Source: Bacillota bacterium (lineage in GTDB: Bacteria > Bacillota > Clostridia > Peptostreptococcales > Anaerovoracaceae). Taken from it: a stretch of DNA of 64,000 nt. The notes beneath the pieces are model-generated. The model did not search any database. It saw nothing but the letters and a program-made list of their open reading frames with translations, and was not told the DNA's origin. Of this stretch, positions 7,545 to 17,557 are shown one piece after another. The stretch spans positions 62,001-126,000 of the forward strand of contig JAQXQE010000010.1 in the NCBI GenBank assembly GCA_029101005.1. The letters are read 5' to 3'. Both the position numbers and the translations under genes were made by a program. How positions within the stretch are numbered: position 1 is the stretch's first letter; each line of letters opens with the position of its first letter.

Positions 7545-8291
7545 ATGAGGAAAATCGCAATCTACGGCAAAGGCGGAATTGGCAAGTCGACTACTTGCGC
7601 TAATATAGCGGCAGCGCTGGCTGAGCGCGGTCTTAAGGTTATGCAGATCGGCTGCGACCCTAAGGCTGACTCAACATATGCACTCAGACACGGTGAAGTT
7701 CTTCCAACAGTACTCGACAGCTTCAGAAACAAGGGCAATGCTTTCGACCTGGAAGAAGTTGTGAGAATCGGATATGCCGGAGTCGTATGTGTGGAGGCTG
7801 GAGGACCAGTACCTGGTGTTGGATGTGCAGGACGAGGTATCATCACAGCGCTCGAGAAGATTGAGGCAAAGGGTGTATACGACGAGTATGAGCCGGATCT
7901 CATCATCTACGATGTGCTCGGAGATGTTGTCTGCGGTGGCTTCTCAATGCCAATGAGAGATGGCTATGCAGATGAGGTCTACATTATGACATCCGGCGAG
8001 AATATGGCAATCTACGCAGCCGCTAACATTGCGATGGCAATAGATAACTTCAAGGGAAGAGATTACGCGACACTCGGCGGACTGATACTCAACAAGAGAG
8101 ATGTTCGCAATGAGGATGCCAAGGTTGCAGAGCTTGCAGAAGATCTTAACACACAGATTGTTGGAGTGATTCCAAGAGATGAGATTGTAACAGATGCTGA
8201 AGAGAAGAAGATGACTGTACTTGAAGCTTATCCGGATAGCGATCAGGCAGATGTGTACAGAAGACTGGCATCAGTAATATTAGGAGATTAG
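7545..8291 (+). CDS. NifH-like ATP-dependent reductase (first copy)
   Basis: 248 aa, of the NifH/BchL/CfbC family. Walker [10 protein letters not shown] is at 8-16, the switch DPKADST at 38-44, and the two cysteines that would bridge a [4Fe-4S] cluster between subunits are Cys94 (GVGCAGRG) and Cys130 ([11 protein letters not shown]). All residues for ATP-driven one-electron transfer to a partner protein are present. It is shorter than true NifH (about 270-296 aa), like other nitrogenase-like reductases. The fused component-1-like gene begins 7 bases downstream, so that is its likely partner. It is a paralogue of the gene at 10820, about half identical by eye. Confidence 0.92.
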   Translation: MRKIAIYGKGGIGKSTTCANIAAALAERGLKVMQIGCDPKADSTYALRHGEVLPTVLDSFRNKGNAFDLEEVVRIGYAGVVCVEAGGPVPGVGCAGRGIITALEKIEAKGVYDEYEPDLIIYDVLGDVVCGGFSMPMRDGYADEVYIMTSGENMAIYAAANIAMAIDNFKGRDYATLGGLILNKRDVRNEDAKVAELAEDLNTQIVGVIPRDEIVTDAEEKKMTVLEAYPDSDQADVYRRLASVILGD

Positions 8292-8298
8292 CAAGGGC

Positions 8299-10827
8299 AT
8301 GAATGCAGAACTGAGGACAAATGAATATGTGAACTTCGTTGAAGCAGGATTCCCGGCGCCATTCGATGCACAGCTCGAGTTCAGCTCACCAGCGAGAGGA
8401 ACGATGAACATCGTGCATACAGGAATGCTCATTCCTGAGAGCCATCAGATATTTGTCTGCGCGAAGGGGTGCTTAAGAGGTGTTGTTCTCACGGCTGCAG
8501 AGATGGGAGCGATGGGCAGATATTCAGCTCTCGAGATCAGAGAGGAGAACGTGCTCAACGGCGATATGGAGGCGATGATTGTAGAAGGCGTTGCGGACAT
8601 AATTGCGAAGCTCAATTACAGACCAAGAGCGATACTTGTATTCATAAGCTGTCAGCACTTCTTTATGGCTTATGATAAGGCACTGGTTTTCAAGCAGCTA
8701 AGGGAGAGATTCCAGGATATAGATTTCACCGACTGCTATATGATTCCGACTCTGCGTAAGAGCGGAGTTACACCAGATCAGCTTATGAGAATGCAGCTAT
8801 ACAGCCTGCTTAAACTGGCTGTAACTGATGAGAAGCAGATCAATATAATGGGCAGCAACCACGCTCTTGAGAGAAGCTGTGAGATGTACGGCATACTCGA
8901 AGAGCAGGGTCTCAAACTGACATCGATACATGACTGCCGAAGCTACGAGGATTATCTCGCACTGGCAAAGGGTAGGCTGAATATCATATATGAACCAATC
9001 GCAATTCCGGCTGGCGAGAAGATTCAGAAAGAACTCGGAATTCCTTATCTCTATCTGCCTAACGTATTCAGATTCGAGGAGATTGAAGCTAATTATAAGA
9101 AACTCGAGGAGACACTCGGAAAGAAGCTTCTTCTGACCTGGATACCACGCGAGCATGCAGAGAGAGCTGTCGCAGAAGCACGCGCTCTCCTGGGCGACAG
9201 ACCGCTGGCTGTGGATTACACAATAACCTTCCGACTGCTGAATCTCGTGCGATTCCTCTTGGAGAGCGGTTTTAACGTGAAGGATGTCTTCGCAGATGGA
9301 TTCCTGCCGGAAGAGAAGGACGACTTCGAGTGGATACGGGCGAACTTCCCGGAGGTCAGAATTCATCCGACGAACAGGGCGTCGATGAGATACACGACAG
9401 ATTTGAATCCTGAAGCTGTGGCGCTTGGTCAGAAGGCGGCCTGCTTCATGGGAACTGACAATTTCGTGAATATCGCGGAGGGTGGCGGTTTTTTCGGATA
9501 CGATGGCATCGTGCAGCTGATGGGGCTGATTGTGGATGCGGCAGAGCAGCCTAAGGACAGAAGGGCTGTTGTTCAGCGAAAAGGCACCAAGGTGATGCAT
9601 TATGAGCAGCTTGCCGAGGGTGCGTGCTGCTGTCAGCCTGAGTCGCTGATGGAGAGTACGGGGCGAGGTGCGACTGCGAGCCTTCTTCCAACTTACTCTT
9701 CGGATGAGTTCGGAATCTGCTCGGCACTATATGAGCTCGGCGGCATGGTGGTTATGCATGACGCTTCTGGCTGCAATTCGACCTACACGACGCATGATGA
9801 GCCTCGCTGGTATGATCATGAGAGTATGGTGTACATCTCGGCCATATCGGAGGCGGAGGCGATCCTCGGTGATGATAACAAGCTTATTAAGGATATATGC
9901 GATGCGGCGAAAGAGCTGAAGCCGAAGTTCGTGGCAATTGTCGGAGCGCCTATCCCATATATGATTGGAACGGATCTGAAGGCGATTGCGAGAGTGCTCG
10001 AGGACAAGCTGGGAATTCCTTGTTACGGTTTCGATGCTAACGGAATGCAGGGCTACGGACTTGGAATCTCGATGGCGCTGGCTGAGATAGTCAAGGGAAT
10101 TGAGCCTTGCGAGAAGAGCCAGCGAGACAAGCTCAGGGTCAACATTGTCGGTGCTACACCTATAGATTATGCGCTCAATGGAAGTGTGGATTCGATGAAG
10201 GAGTGGCTCGAGAGTGCGGGCTTCGAGGCTGGATGCAGTATTGGAATGTGCAGCAGTCTGGTGGAGCTTGAGAGGGCATATGATGCGGATGTGAATCTGG
10301 TCGTAAGCTACGGCGGACTTAAGGCTGCCAAGCAGATGAAGAGAACTGGTGGCATTCCGTATGTTATAGGTGTTCCATACGGAGCTAACGGAGAATGGCT
10401 TGCGAAGAAGCTTGCAGGAGAGGTTATAGAAGCAGCGGAGCCTGCAGAGGCTGGCACAGAGAGTGCAAGACATACGGCTGTTATCATAGGTGAGGGAGTA
10501 ACTGCTGTAGCGATGGCTGAGGCTATTGATACGGAGTTCAATCTGAGCACCAAGGTGCTCTGTGCTACAGACACTGCAAGAGAGATTCTGAGAGAGGGCG
10601 ACAGAGAGACGCCTTCGGAGGACGCGGTAGTGAGAGCTCTCGCAGAAGAGAAACCTGAGCTCGTCATAGCGGACCCATTCTATATGGCGATCGTTCCGAA
10701 AGGAACGGAATTTTACCCTATGCCTCACGAGGCGTTCTCGGGAAGAATATATGACGGACAGAATCAGAACCTGATCAACTGCAGGCTGAGAGATAAGCTG
10801 TCCGGTTTGGAGAGATACGATGCTTAA
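8299..10827 (+). CDS. Fused NifD-like/NifK-like nitrogenase component 1 homologue
   Basis: 842 aa made of two component-1-type modules. Residues 1 to about 420 correspond to the separate 428-aa gene at 11573 (Cys54 and Cys58 in VCAKGCLRG; Cys118 in FISCQHF). Residues about 455-842 correspond to the separate 359-aa gene at 12861: both carry an Asp-Ala-x-Gly-Cys motif followed by DEPRW (here Cys492 and DEPRW 500-504), then a Gly-x-Pro-(I/V)-Pro motif. The linker has an odd CCC run (443-445). Component 1 of nitrogenase-like enzymes accepts electrons from NifH-like partners at an Fe-S cluster and reduces a bound substrate or cofactor precursor. Substrate unknown. The stop overlaps the next start by 8 bases. 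Confidence 0.85.
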   Translation: MNAELRTNEYVNFVEAGFPAPFDAQLEFSSPARGTMNIVHTGMLIPESHQIFVCAKGCLRGVVLTAAEMGAMGRYSALEIREENVLNGDMEAMIVEGVADIIAKLNYRPRAILVFISCQHFFMAYDKALVFKQLRERFQDIDFTDCYMIPTLRKSGVTPDQLMRMQLYSLLKLAVTDEKQINIMGSNHALERSCEMYGILEEQGLKLTSIHDCRSYEDYLALAKGRLNIIYEPIAIPAGEKIQKELGIPYLYLPNVFRFEEIEANYKKLEETLGKKLLLTWIPREHAERAVAEARALLGDRPLAVDYTITFRLLNLVRFLLESGFNVKDVFADGFLPEEKDDFEWIRANFPEVRIHPTNRASMRYTTDLNPEAVALGQKAACFMGTDNFVNIAEGGGFFGYDGIVQLMGLIVDAAEQPKDRRAVVQRKGTKVMHYEQLAEGACCCQPESLMESTGRGATASLLPTYSSDEFGICSALYELGGMVVMHDASGCNSTYTTHDEPRWYDHESMVYISAISEAEAILGDDNKLIKDICDAAKELKPKFVAIVGAPIPYMIGTDLKAIARVLEDKLGIPCYGFDANGMQGYGLGISMALAEIVKGIEPCEKSQRDKLRVNIVGATPIDYALNGSVDSMKEWLESAGFEAGCSIGMCSSLVELERAYDADVNLVVSYGGLKAAKQMKRTGGIPYVIGVPYGANGEWLAKKLAGEVIEAAEPAEAGTESARHTAVIIGEGVTAVAMAEAIDTEFNLSTKVLCATDTAREILREGDRETPSEDAVVRALAEEKPELVIADPFYMAIVPKGTEFYPMPHEAFSGRIYDGQNQNLINCRLRDKLSGLERYDA

Positions 10828-11569
10828 GATTGCAATATATGGTAAAGGCGGAATCGGTAAGTCGACTACGACAGCGAACCTCGCGGCGGCTTTCGCGGTT
10901 CTGGGTAAGAAGGTAATTCAGATTGGTTGCGACCCGAAGGCGGATTCGACTATGAATCTGCTCGGAGGTGAGCCCGTGCAGTCGGTTATGGACTATATGA
11001 GAATCAACGATGATGAGCCTGAGACTCTGGACGAGATCTGCAAGGAGGGCTTCGGCGGGGTTGTCTGCATTGAGACAGGTGGTCCTACACCGGGCCTCGG
11101 CTGTGCGGGAAGAGGAATCATCACGACTTTCTCCCTGCTTGAGGACCTCGAACTCTACGAGACCTACAAGCCGGATGTGGTGCTCTACGATGTACTTGGC
11201 GACGTAGTTTGCGGAGGATTCGCAGCACCGATTAGAGAGGGATACGCGGAGCAGATTCTCATCGTCACATCGGGAGAGAAAATGGCTCTCTATGCGGCGA
11301 ACAACATCTACACTGCTGTGCAGAACTTCGAGGACAGAGGTTATGCAAGCGTGCGCGGTATCATTATGAACCGCCGCAATGTAGAGCGCGAAGAAGAGAA
11401 GGTGCAGGCTTTTGCGGACAAGTGCGGTCTCGAGATTCTCGCGGACATCCCGCGTAGTGACGATATCATCCGCAATGAAGATGAAGGAAGAACAGTAATT
11501 GAAGGAGATCAGAGCCTCGATATCAGTCAGAAGTACATCGAGCTCGCAAAGGCTCTCCTTGGAGAATAG
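10820..11569 (+). CDS. NifH-like ATP-dependent reductase (second copy)
   Basis: 249 aa. Walker [10 protein letters not shown] at 8-16, DPKADST at 38-44, cluster ligands Cys95 (GLGCAGRG) and Cys131 ([11 protein letters not shown]). The start overlaps the end of the fused gene by 8 bases. The following NifD-like gene starts 3 bases after its stop, suggesting this copy serves the separate D/K pair while the first copy serves the fused protein. That pairing is inferred from order only. It is not a cofactor-scaffold-only protein: the full ATPase motifs and both Cys ligands are kept. Confidence 0.92.
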   Translation: MLKIAIYGKGGIGKSTTTANLAAAFAVLGKKVIQIGCDPKADSTMNLLGGEPVQSVMDYMRINDDEPETLDEICKEGFGGVVCIETGGPTPGLGCAGRGIITTFSLLEDLELYETYKPDVVLYDVLGDVVCGGFAAPIREGYAEQILIVTSGEKMALYAANNIYTAVQNFEDRGYASVRGIIMNRRNVEREEEKVQAFADKCGLEILADIPRSDDIIRNEDEGRTVIEGDQSLDISQKYIELAKALLGE

Positions 11570-11572
11570 AAG

Positions 11573-12859
11573 ATGAAAGAACAGAAAGCTTATTACATCA
11601 GTGCTAAGGAACTCGCAGAGCGCGGGCTGGCGAATATCCCAGACGAGCTACAGTCATCGAAGCACCTCATATACAGCTCTCCGGCGACACTTTCGTTCAA
11701 CTCGCCGGGTGCTCAGGGCTTCGGTGTAAAACGCGCGGGTCTCGCGGTTCCTGGTTCGGTAATGCTCCTGGTAGCACCAGGTTGCTGTGGTCGAAACACC
11801 ACCATGCTCGCAGAGCTCGGCAATTATGCGGACAGATTCTACTATCTACTGCAGGACGACACTGACATCATTACAGGAAGACACCTCAAGAGAATTCCGA
11901 AGGCAGTTAAGGAAGTAGTGGATTTCCACGATCCAAAGCCAAGCTGCGTGATGATCTGCATCACCTGCGTTGACGCTCTGCTCGGAACAGATATGGAGAG
12001 AGTGTGCCGCAAGGCAAGCGAATATGCAGGAGTGCCAGTGCTTCCATGTTATATGTACGCGCTGACAAGAGAGGGCCGTGTGCCACCTATGACAGCCGTT
12101 CGTAAGACTGTATACGAACTTCTGGAGAAAAGACCTAAGAAGTCTACTACAGTTAATATTCTTGGACAGTTCGCTCCATATATGGATGGCTGCGAGCTCT
12201 ACGATATTCTTCGCAGCCTGGGTGTTAAGAAGATTAATGAGATCTCACGCTGCAAGGATTTCGAGGAGTATCTCGGAATGGCTGAGGCGAATTTCAACCT
12301 CGTGCTCAATCCAGAGACGAGACTTGCTGCGGAGGATATCGCAAAGAGGCTTGAGATTCCATCGATTGAGCTCACAAGGCAGTACAGAATCGACAAGATT
12401 CACAAGCAGTATCAGCTCCTCGGCGGAGCGCTCGGCGTACAGATCGATGATGCTGTGTACTACGAGGAGGCAATGGCTACGGTAGCTGGCTTTGCCGAGC
12501 GTCGCAAGGATCTTAGGGCAGCTATCGGAGAGTGCTGCAATGCGGACCCATTTGAGCTTGCTCTTGCGCTGACTGAGTATGGCTGTGAGGTTACGGAGAT
12601 CTACGGAACGGTTAGCGGAGAGAACTTCGCTTACATCAAGAGATTGGCTGAGGTCAGTCCTGAGACAAGAATCTACACAAATCTCGAGCCGACTATGCTC
12701 TACTACGACTGCAGTGAGTGCAAGGCGGATATCACTATTGGTAAGGATGCGGGCTACTACCATCCGGATGCTCCGAATGTGGCATGGAATCAGGAGGTTC
12801 AGCCGTTCGGATATCACGGACTCGTGAGCCTGCTTAAGGAAATAGAGGACAGGTTATAG
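11573..12859 (+). CDS. NifD-like nitrogenase component 1 subunit
   Basis: 428 aa, with the alternating Rossmann-like domains of nitrogenase component 1. Cysteines that could hold a P-cluster-like or NB-type [4Fe-4S] cluster are Cys71-Cys72 (LVAPGCCGRNT) and Cys125, Cys129, Cys132 (SCVMICITCVDALLGTD); the second block sits where NifD/BchN have ICxT-C-xx-E/D-xxGDD. A late ECCNAD and a DCSECKAD motif add further cysteines. It resembles the N-terminal half of the 842-aa protein. It lies 3 bases after the second NifH-like gene and 1 base before the NifK-like gene. A role as NifE-like scaffold is equally possible. Confidence 0.85.
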   Translation: MKEQKAYYISAKELAERGLANIPDELQSSKHLIYSSPATLSFNSPGAQGFGVKRAGLAVPGSVMLLVAPGCCGRNTTMLAELGNYADRFYYLLQDDTDIITGRHLKRIPKAVKEVVDFHDPKPSCVMICITCVDALLGTDMERVCRKASEYAGVPVLPCYMYALTREGRVPPMTAVRKTVYELLEKRPKKSTTVNILGQFAPYMDGCELYDILRSLGVKKINEISRCKDFEEYLGMAEANFNLVLNPETRLAAEDIAKRLEIPSIELTRQYRIDKIHKQYQLLGGALGVQIDDAVYYEEAMATVAGFAERRKDLRAAIGECCNADPFELALALTEYGCEVTEIYGTVSGENFAYIKRLAEVSPETRIYTNLEPTMLYYDCSECKADITIGKDAGYYHPDAPNVAWNQEVQPFGYHGLVSLLKEIEDRL

Positions 12860-12860
12860 T

Positions 12861-13940
12861 ATGAAAGGTTTACTCAAGGTGCTGTCGCCATTTGCACCAG
12901 ATCAGTCGGGCGCGGCTTCGGTTTTCTATGATATGGATTGCATCACGGTCATCTGCGATGCGGGTGGTTGCACTGGTAATATCTGCGGCTTCGATGAGCC
13001 TAGATGGTTCGGCGATGCGAGACCGATCTTCAGTGCGGGCCTCAGAGATATGGATGCGATTCTCGGAAGGGACGACAGACTAATAGATAAGCTCAAGCTT
13101 GTTTCGGACAAGCTTGAGGCAGACTTTGCCGCTATCATCGGAACACCGGTTCCAGCGGTAATCGGAACTGACATGAGGGCGCTCAAGCGCATGGCTGAGA
13201 AGCGCTGCGGATTGCCCGTTGTCACAGTAGATTGCACGGGCACGAAGCTGTACGACGCGGGCGAGGACGAAGCCTTCATGCAGCTTATGGAAGGCTTCGC
13301 CGGCTCGCAGGCGGATGCGGGCAAGGGCGAGCCGGCAGCCGAGCGCAGGCTCGGCGTCCTCGGCGCAACTCCGCTCAACCTGAGCAATATCAAGGCGGAT
13401 GAGCTGATCCGTGAGAAGTACAAGGCTGAGGGATACGACAGAGTAATGTGCTACGGAATGGGCGACGGACTCGACTCGGTGAGACTGGCGTCAACTGTAG
13501 AGAAGAATATTGTAATTGCACCATCGGGCATCAGAGCAGCTGAATATCTGAAGGAGAAATTCGGCGTGCCATATGAGCTGGATTACCCAGTGATTGCGAA
13601 GACTGTGGCTGAGAAAATCGGAGAGATCAAGGATGCCAAGGTTCTGATCATTCACCAGCAGGTGGCTGCAAATGCGCTGAGAGCGAAGCTCGAGGTGCAG
13701 GGCAACTGCGTAGCAGTTGCATCCTTCTTCGGAATGAAGAAAGAACTCATGAATGAGAATGATGTACAGCTCGAAACAGAGGAAGCATACTGCAGACTCG
13801 TAGAAGAATGTGGCTTCGACTATGTAATCTGCGATCCGCTTCTCAGAAGAGCTGTTAAGAAAGATAGCTATGGCGAGTGGATTGACTGGACGCATTTCGC
13901 GGTATCAGGCAATCTCGAGGAGGAGATATGCGCACTGTAA
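12861..13940 (+). CDS. NifK-like nitrogenase component 1 subunit (short)
   Basis: 359 aa, short for a NifK/NifN (about 430-520 aa). The N-terminal part has four cysteines close together (27, 32, 37, 42: ICDAGGCTGNICGFDEPRW), then ATPL and a TPVPAVIGTD stretch matching component-1 architecture. It is clearly related to the C-terminal half of the fused 842-aa gene, sharing the DEPRW motif and spacing. It ends with an overlap of 13 bases into hypF, so translation of the Hyp genes is tied to that of the nitrogenase-like genes. Confidence 0.85.
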   Translation: MKGLLKVLSPFAPDQSGAASVFYDMDCITVICDAGGCTGNICGFDEPRWFGDARPIFSAGLRDMDAILGRDDRLIDKLKLVSDKLEADFAAIIGTPVPAVIGTDMRALKRMAEKRCGLPVVTVDCTGTKLYDAGEDEAFMQLMEGFAGSQADAGKGEPAAERRLGVLGATPLNLSNIKADELIREKYKAEGYDRVMCYGMGDGLDSVRLASTVEKNIVIAPSGIRAAEYLKEKFGVPYELDYPVIAKTVAEKIGEIKDAKVLIIHQQVAANALRAKLEVQGNCVAVASFFGMKKELMNENDVQLETEEAYCRLVEECGFDYVICDPLLRRAVKKDSYGEWIDWTHFAVSGNLEEEICAL

Positions 13941-16291
13941 GGATCTGCATCTATGGAATAGTGCAGGGTGTTGGCTTCAGACCCTTCGTTGACCGAATTG
14001 CGAATCGCATCGGAGTGAAGGGAAGCGTAGCCAACAGGGGTTCGTATGTGGAAGTCTACGCACAGGGCAGTGACGCGCAGCTCGAGGAATTCAGAGCAGC
14101 TATCGAAGCGGAAGCTCCAGAGCGTTCAGCAATTCTCAAGGTCACAATGAAGGATTCCGACAAGGAGATCGAAAATGACGGGTTCCGCATCATAGAGAGC
14201 GAGAAGGAGAGCGGAGATATCTTCGTATCGCCCGACATCGCAACCTGCCCGGCGTGCAGGAGAGAGCTGTACGATCCGAAGGATCGGAGATACATGCATC
14301 CTTTTATCAACTGCACAGCCTGCGGACCAAGACTTACAATACTCGATGCGATGCCTTACGACAGAGAGCGCACGAGCATGAAGGAATTCCCAATGTGTCA
14401 GGAATGCGAATTCGAGTACACACACGCGGAGACGCGCCGCTACGATGCACAGCCGGTCTGCTGCAACGACTGCGGCCCTGAGGTCTATATCATAGGCGAG
14501 GACATCTGCGGCCGAGAGGCGATTACAGCGGCGAGACAGGCCATCATCGATGGCAAGATTATCGCAATCAAAGGTATTGGAGGCTTCCACCTCTGCTGCG
14601 ACGCGACGAACGAGGAAGCAGTTGCACTGCTTCGTAAGCGCAAGACACGTCCAGCGAAGCCATTTGCAGTAATGATGAAAGAACTCGATACTGTGGAGCG
14701 CGAGTGTGAGATCCCTGGCGACAATATCCGCGAGATTCTCGACGGACACCAGAAGCCAATCATACTTCTCAAGCGCAAGGTGGACAGCAGACTGGCGCCA
14801 TCAGTTGCACCTGACAATCCGAAGGTCGGAGTGATGCTTCCATATGCACCAGTGCAGATGCTTCTCTTTGACTACAACGACGGACTCGAGATGCCAACGG
14901 ACTGCTTCGTGATGACGAGCGCCAATGAGAGCGGAGCACCTATCTGCAGAACAGATGAGGATGCCATCAAGGAGCTTGACGGACTTTGCGACCTGATGCT
15001 TTCACATAATAGAAAGATCAGACTTCGTGCGGATGATTCGGTTATGGACATCTACCGCGGAGAACCATATATGATTCGCCGCTCAAGAGGTTATGCACCT
15101 CTTCCAGTTATGACTGAAGAGGAGTACAAGGGCGGAGTGCTTGCAGTAGGAGGAGAGCTTAAGAACACCTTCTGCATCGGCAAGGATCAGCTCCTCTACG
15201 AATCTCCATATGTTGGAGATATGGCGGATCTCAGAACGGTCAACGCGCTTGAGGAGTCAATTGACAGAATGACAGAGCTTCTCGAGACGGAGCCTGAGAT
15301 TGTGGTCTGTGATATGCATCCGAAGTACAACACGAGCTTCGTGGCAGGAAGATATGCAGATAAGCACGGACTTCCTGTGATACAGATTCAGCACCACTAC
15401 GCTCATATTCTCTCGTGTATGGCAGAGAATGATTATCACGATAAGGTAATCGGTCTTTCCTTCGATGGTACTGGTTACGGAACTGATGGTACTATCTGGG
15501 GTGGAGAGCTTCTCTGCTGCGATATGGAAGATTTCGAGAGAATCGGAAGTATCGACAGCTTCAATCAGGTCGGAGGAGACATCTCTGCTAAGGAAGGCTG
15601 GAGAATAGCAGCTTCGATGCTGAGCGACATATATGGAGAGGAAGCTGCAGAGGCTGTTGAGATACTCGGTCTTTGCGAGGAGTCGCAGAGACAGCTGATT
15701 GTAAAGATGGCAGAGCGAGGGCTGAACAGCGTGAAGTCGACAAGCGCAGGCAGACTCTTTGATGCGGTGAGTGCTATTCTCGGAGTGCGCAAGAGTTCAA
15801 GCTTCGAGGGTGAGGCGGCGACTACTCTGATGTTCAGAGCACAGGGTATGGCGCATCTTGGAACAGATACACCTGAGACTGACTGGCTTAGCGAATATCC
15901 TCAGCTCAAAGCACAAACAGATGATGGCTACTGCAGAATTCAGACTGCAGAGCTTGTGAGACTGATTGCAGACTTCGCAATCAGATTCAGGTATATGAAC
16001 GGCGAACTGTCATACGAGGACCAGTGCTGGATGGCATACGTCTTCCACGATGCACTCGGAGCAATGCTTGCTGAGGCGGCTGAATGGGCCTGCAAGGAGA
16101 CGGGAATTAACACCGTTGCACTAAGCGGTGGTGTTATGCAGAATACACTGCTTCTCGAGGCAGTTGAATCAAGACTCGAGACTAAGGGAATCAAAGTGCT
16201 GAGGCATCATCTGATTCCGCCAAATGACGGAGGCATTGCCCTAGGCCAGGCGGCGGCAGCGATGCACAGAATCAATAGGAGGACGAGATAA
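13928..16291 (+). CDS. hypF: Carbamoyltransferase HypF
   Basis: 787 aa, full length. Domains in order: acylphosphatase (GIVQGVGFRPF, residues 10-20), two Cys4 zinc fingers (CPACRREL, CTACGP, CQECEFEY, CCNDCGP, about 100-190), YrdC-like ATP-binding domain (KGIGGFHLCCDA, KRKTRPAKPFAVM), and the Kae1-like domain with metal-binding HHYAH. HypF makes a carbamoyl adenylate from carbamoyl phosphate and transfers it to the HypE C-terminal Cys, the source of the CN ligands of [NiFe]-hydrogenase. Start at 13928 has GAGGAG upstream and overlaps the NifK-like gene. The TAATG junction with hypC is kept. Confidence 0.95.
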   Translation: MRTVRICIYGIVQGVGFRPFVDRIANRIGVKGSVANRGSYVEVYAQGSDAQLEEFRAAIEAEAPERSAILKVTMKDSDKEIENDGFRIIESEKESGDIFVSPDIATCPACRRELYDPKDRRYMHPFINCTACGPRLTILDAMPYDRERTSMKEFPMCQECEFEYTHAETRRYDAQPVCCNDCGPEVYIIGEDICGREAITAARQAIIDGKIIAIKGIGGFHLCCDATNEEAVALLRKRKTRPAKPFAVMMKELDTVERECEIPGDNIREILDGHQKPIILLKRKVDSRLAPSVAPDNPKVGVMLPYAPVQMLLFDYNDGLEMPTDCFVMTSANESGAPICRTDEDAIKELDGLCDLMLSHNRKIRLRADDSVMDIYRGEPYMIRRSRGYAPLPVMTEEEYKGGVLAVGGELKNTFCIGKDQLLYESPYVGDMADLRTVNALEESIDRMTELLETEPEIVVCDMHPKYNTSFVAGRYADKHGLPVIQIQHHYAHILSCMAENDYHDKVIGLSFDGTGYGTDGTIWGGELLCCDMEDFERIGSIDSFNQVGGDISAKEGWRIAASMLSDIYGEEAAEAVEILGLCEESQRQLIVKMAERGLNSVKSTSAGRLFDAVSAILGVRKSSSFEGEAATTLMFRAQGMAHLGTDTPETDWLSEYPQLKAQTDDGYCRIQTAELVRLIADFAIRFRYMNGELSYEDQCWMAYVFHDALGAMLAEAAEWACKETGINTVALSGGVMQNTLLLEAVESRLETKGIKVLRHHLIPPNDGGIALGQAAAAMHRINRRTR

Positions 16292-16500
16292 TGTGTGTAG
16301 GTTTAGCGGCTAAGGTAGTCGGAATCAAGGACGGAGTTGCAGTAGTAGACGCATCTGGCGCAAAGCGCGAGGTGTCAGCAGAGCTCATCGAGGAGCTCGA
16401 GCCAGGTGATTTCGTAATGGTACATGCGGGCATTGCGATTGCGAAGATTACTGCAGACGATACTGAAGAGACAGATGAACTGATGGAGATGCTGGTCTAA
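16291..16500 (+). CDS. hypC: Hydrogenase maturation chaperone HypC/HupF (divergent N-terminus)
   Basis: 69 aa with a small OB-like fold. Cys2, which after removal of Met binds the Fe(CN)2CO unit with HypD, is present, but the usual M-C-L-A-(I/V)-P-G start is replaced by MCVGLAAKV, without the proline. The tail PGDFVMVHAGIAIAKI is typical. Start and stop overlap both neighbours in TAATG fashion. The altered start may mean the client is not a normal [NiFe]-hydrogenase large subunit; that is inference. Confidence 0.9.
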   Translation: MCVGLAAKVVGIKDGVAVVDASGAKREVSAELIEELEPGDFVMVHAGIAIAKITADDTEETDELMEMLV

Positions 16501-17543
16501 TGGAAGAGAAGAAACTCACGGCAAGAGAAATAATCGAGGGTTACAAAGGCCCTAAGCTCCGCATCATGGAAGTGTGCGGAACACATACACATGAGATTTT
16601 CAAACTGGGTATCAGAAGCCTGCTGCCGGAGAACATCGAGCTGATCTCGGGCCCTGGCTGCCCAGTATGTGTAACACCGGTTGGCTTCATAGACATGGCA
16701 GTTGAGCTCGCGCTCGATAAGGGCTGTGTCGTATGCACCTTCGGAGATCTCATTCGCGTACCTGGCTCAATGCGGAGCCTAGCTGACGCAAGGGCTGAGG
16801 GTGCGCAGGTCAAAATTGTATATACTGCGACGGACGCTCTCGACTATGCGAAGCAGAATCCTGAGAAGCAGGTTGTATTCCTGTCTGTTGGCTTCGAGAC
16901 AACTACTCCTGGAACCTGCCTCGCAGTTAAGAAGGCGAAGGAAGAGGGCGTGCAGAACTTCTCGGTTCTCACAGCTAACAAAACTATGCCGAAGGCATAC
17001 CAGGCGCTCAAGGGAAGTGCTGACGCATTCCTTTACCCTGGACACGTGAACGCAATAACGGGAGAGGACGATTGCAGGAAGCTGGCCGAAGAAGGAGTGT
17101 CCGGCGTTATCGCCGGTTTTACCCCTAAAGAGCTGCTGACGGCGCTCGCGGTAGTGATCAAGAAATGCGAGGCGGGAGAGCCTTTCTTCGTGAACTGCTA
17201 CCCAAGAGTCGTGACTGCGGAGGGTAATATCCCTTCGAAGAGAATTATCGATGAGGTGATGGAGCCTTGCGATTCTCAGTGGAGAGGACTCGGCACGATT
17301 CCGATGTCGGGACTGAAGCTCAGGGACGAGTTCTCTGAATACGATGCGGTCAACAAGCACGGCATTGAGGTTACAGAGGGCACACCGAACCCTGCCTGCC
17401 GCTGCGGCGAGGTGCTTCAGGGCAAGTGCAAGCCTGAGGACTGTCCGCTCTTCGGAAAGGTCTGCACACCGCAGCATCCGGTCGGAGCGTGCATGGTATC
17501 GAATGAGGGCTCATGCTCGGCATATTATCAGTACAAAATGTAG
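16500..17543 (+). CDS. hypD: Hydrogenase expression/formation protein HypD
   Basis: 347 aa Fe-S protein that assembles Fe(CN)2CO with HypC. Conserved MEVCGTHTHEI (with the catalytic Cys), SGPGCPVCVTP, VGFETTTPGT and YPGHVNAITG are present, as is the C-terminal Cys set CRCGEVLQGKCKPEDCPLFG...CTP...GACMVSNEGSC that carries the [4Fe-4S] cluster and the HypE/thioredoxin-like face. Nothing seems missing. Overlaps hypC by 1 base. Confidence 0.96.
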   Translation: MEEKKLTAREIIEGYKGPKLRIMEVCGTHTHEIFKLGIRSLLPENIELISGPGCPVCVTPVGFIDMAVELALDKGCVVCTFGDLIRVPGSMRSLADARAEGAQVKIVYTATDALDYAKQNPEKQVVFLSVGFETTTPGTCLAVKKAKEEGVQNFSVLTANKTMPKAYQALKGSADAFLYPGHVNAITGEDDCRKLAEEGVSGVIAGFTPKELLTALAVVIKKCEAGEPFFVNCYPRVVTAEGNIPSKRIIDEVMEPCDSQWRGLGTIPMSGLKLRDEFSEYDAVNKHGIEVTEGTPNPACRCGEVLQGKCKPEDCPLFGKVCTPQHPVGACMVSNEGSCSAYYQYKM

Positions 17544-17557
17544 AGAGGTATAGGACA

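Noticed and set aside
8797..10728. Two long antisense ORFs inside the fused nitrogenase-like gene
   Set aside because: They arise from GC-biased third positions, have no family motif and no ribosome site.
7545..13940. Nitrogen-fixing nitrogenase (nifHDK)
   Set aside because: The NifH-like proteins are short, the D/K-like proteins lack the length and motif set of true NifDK, no nifB, nifE, nifN or nifV is near, and the neighbours are hyp and hydF. I call them nitrogenase-like only.
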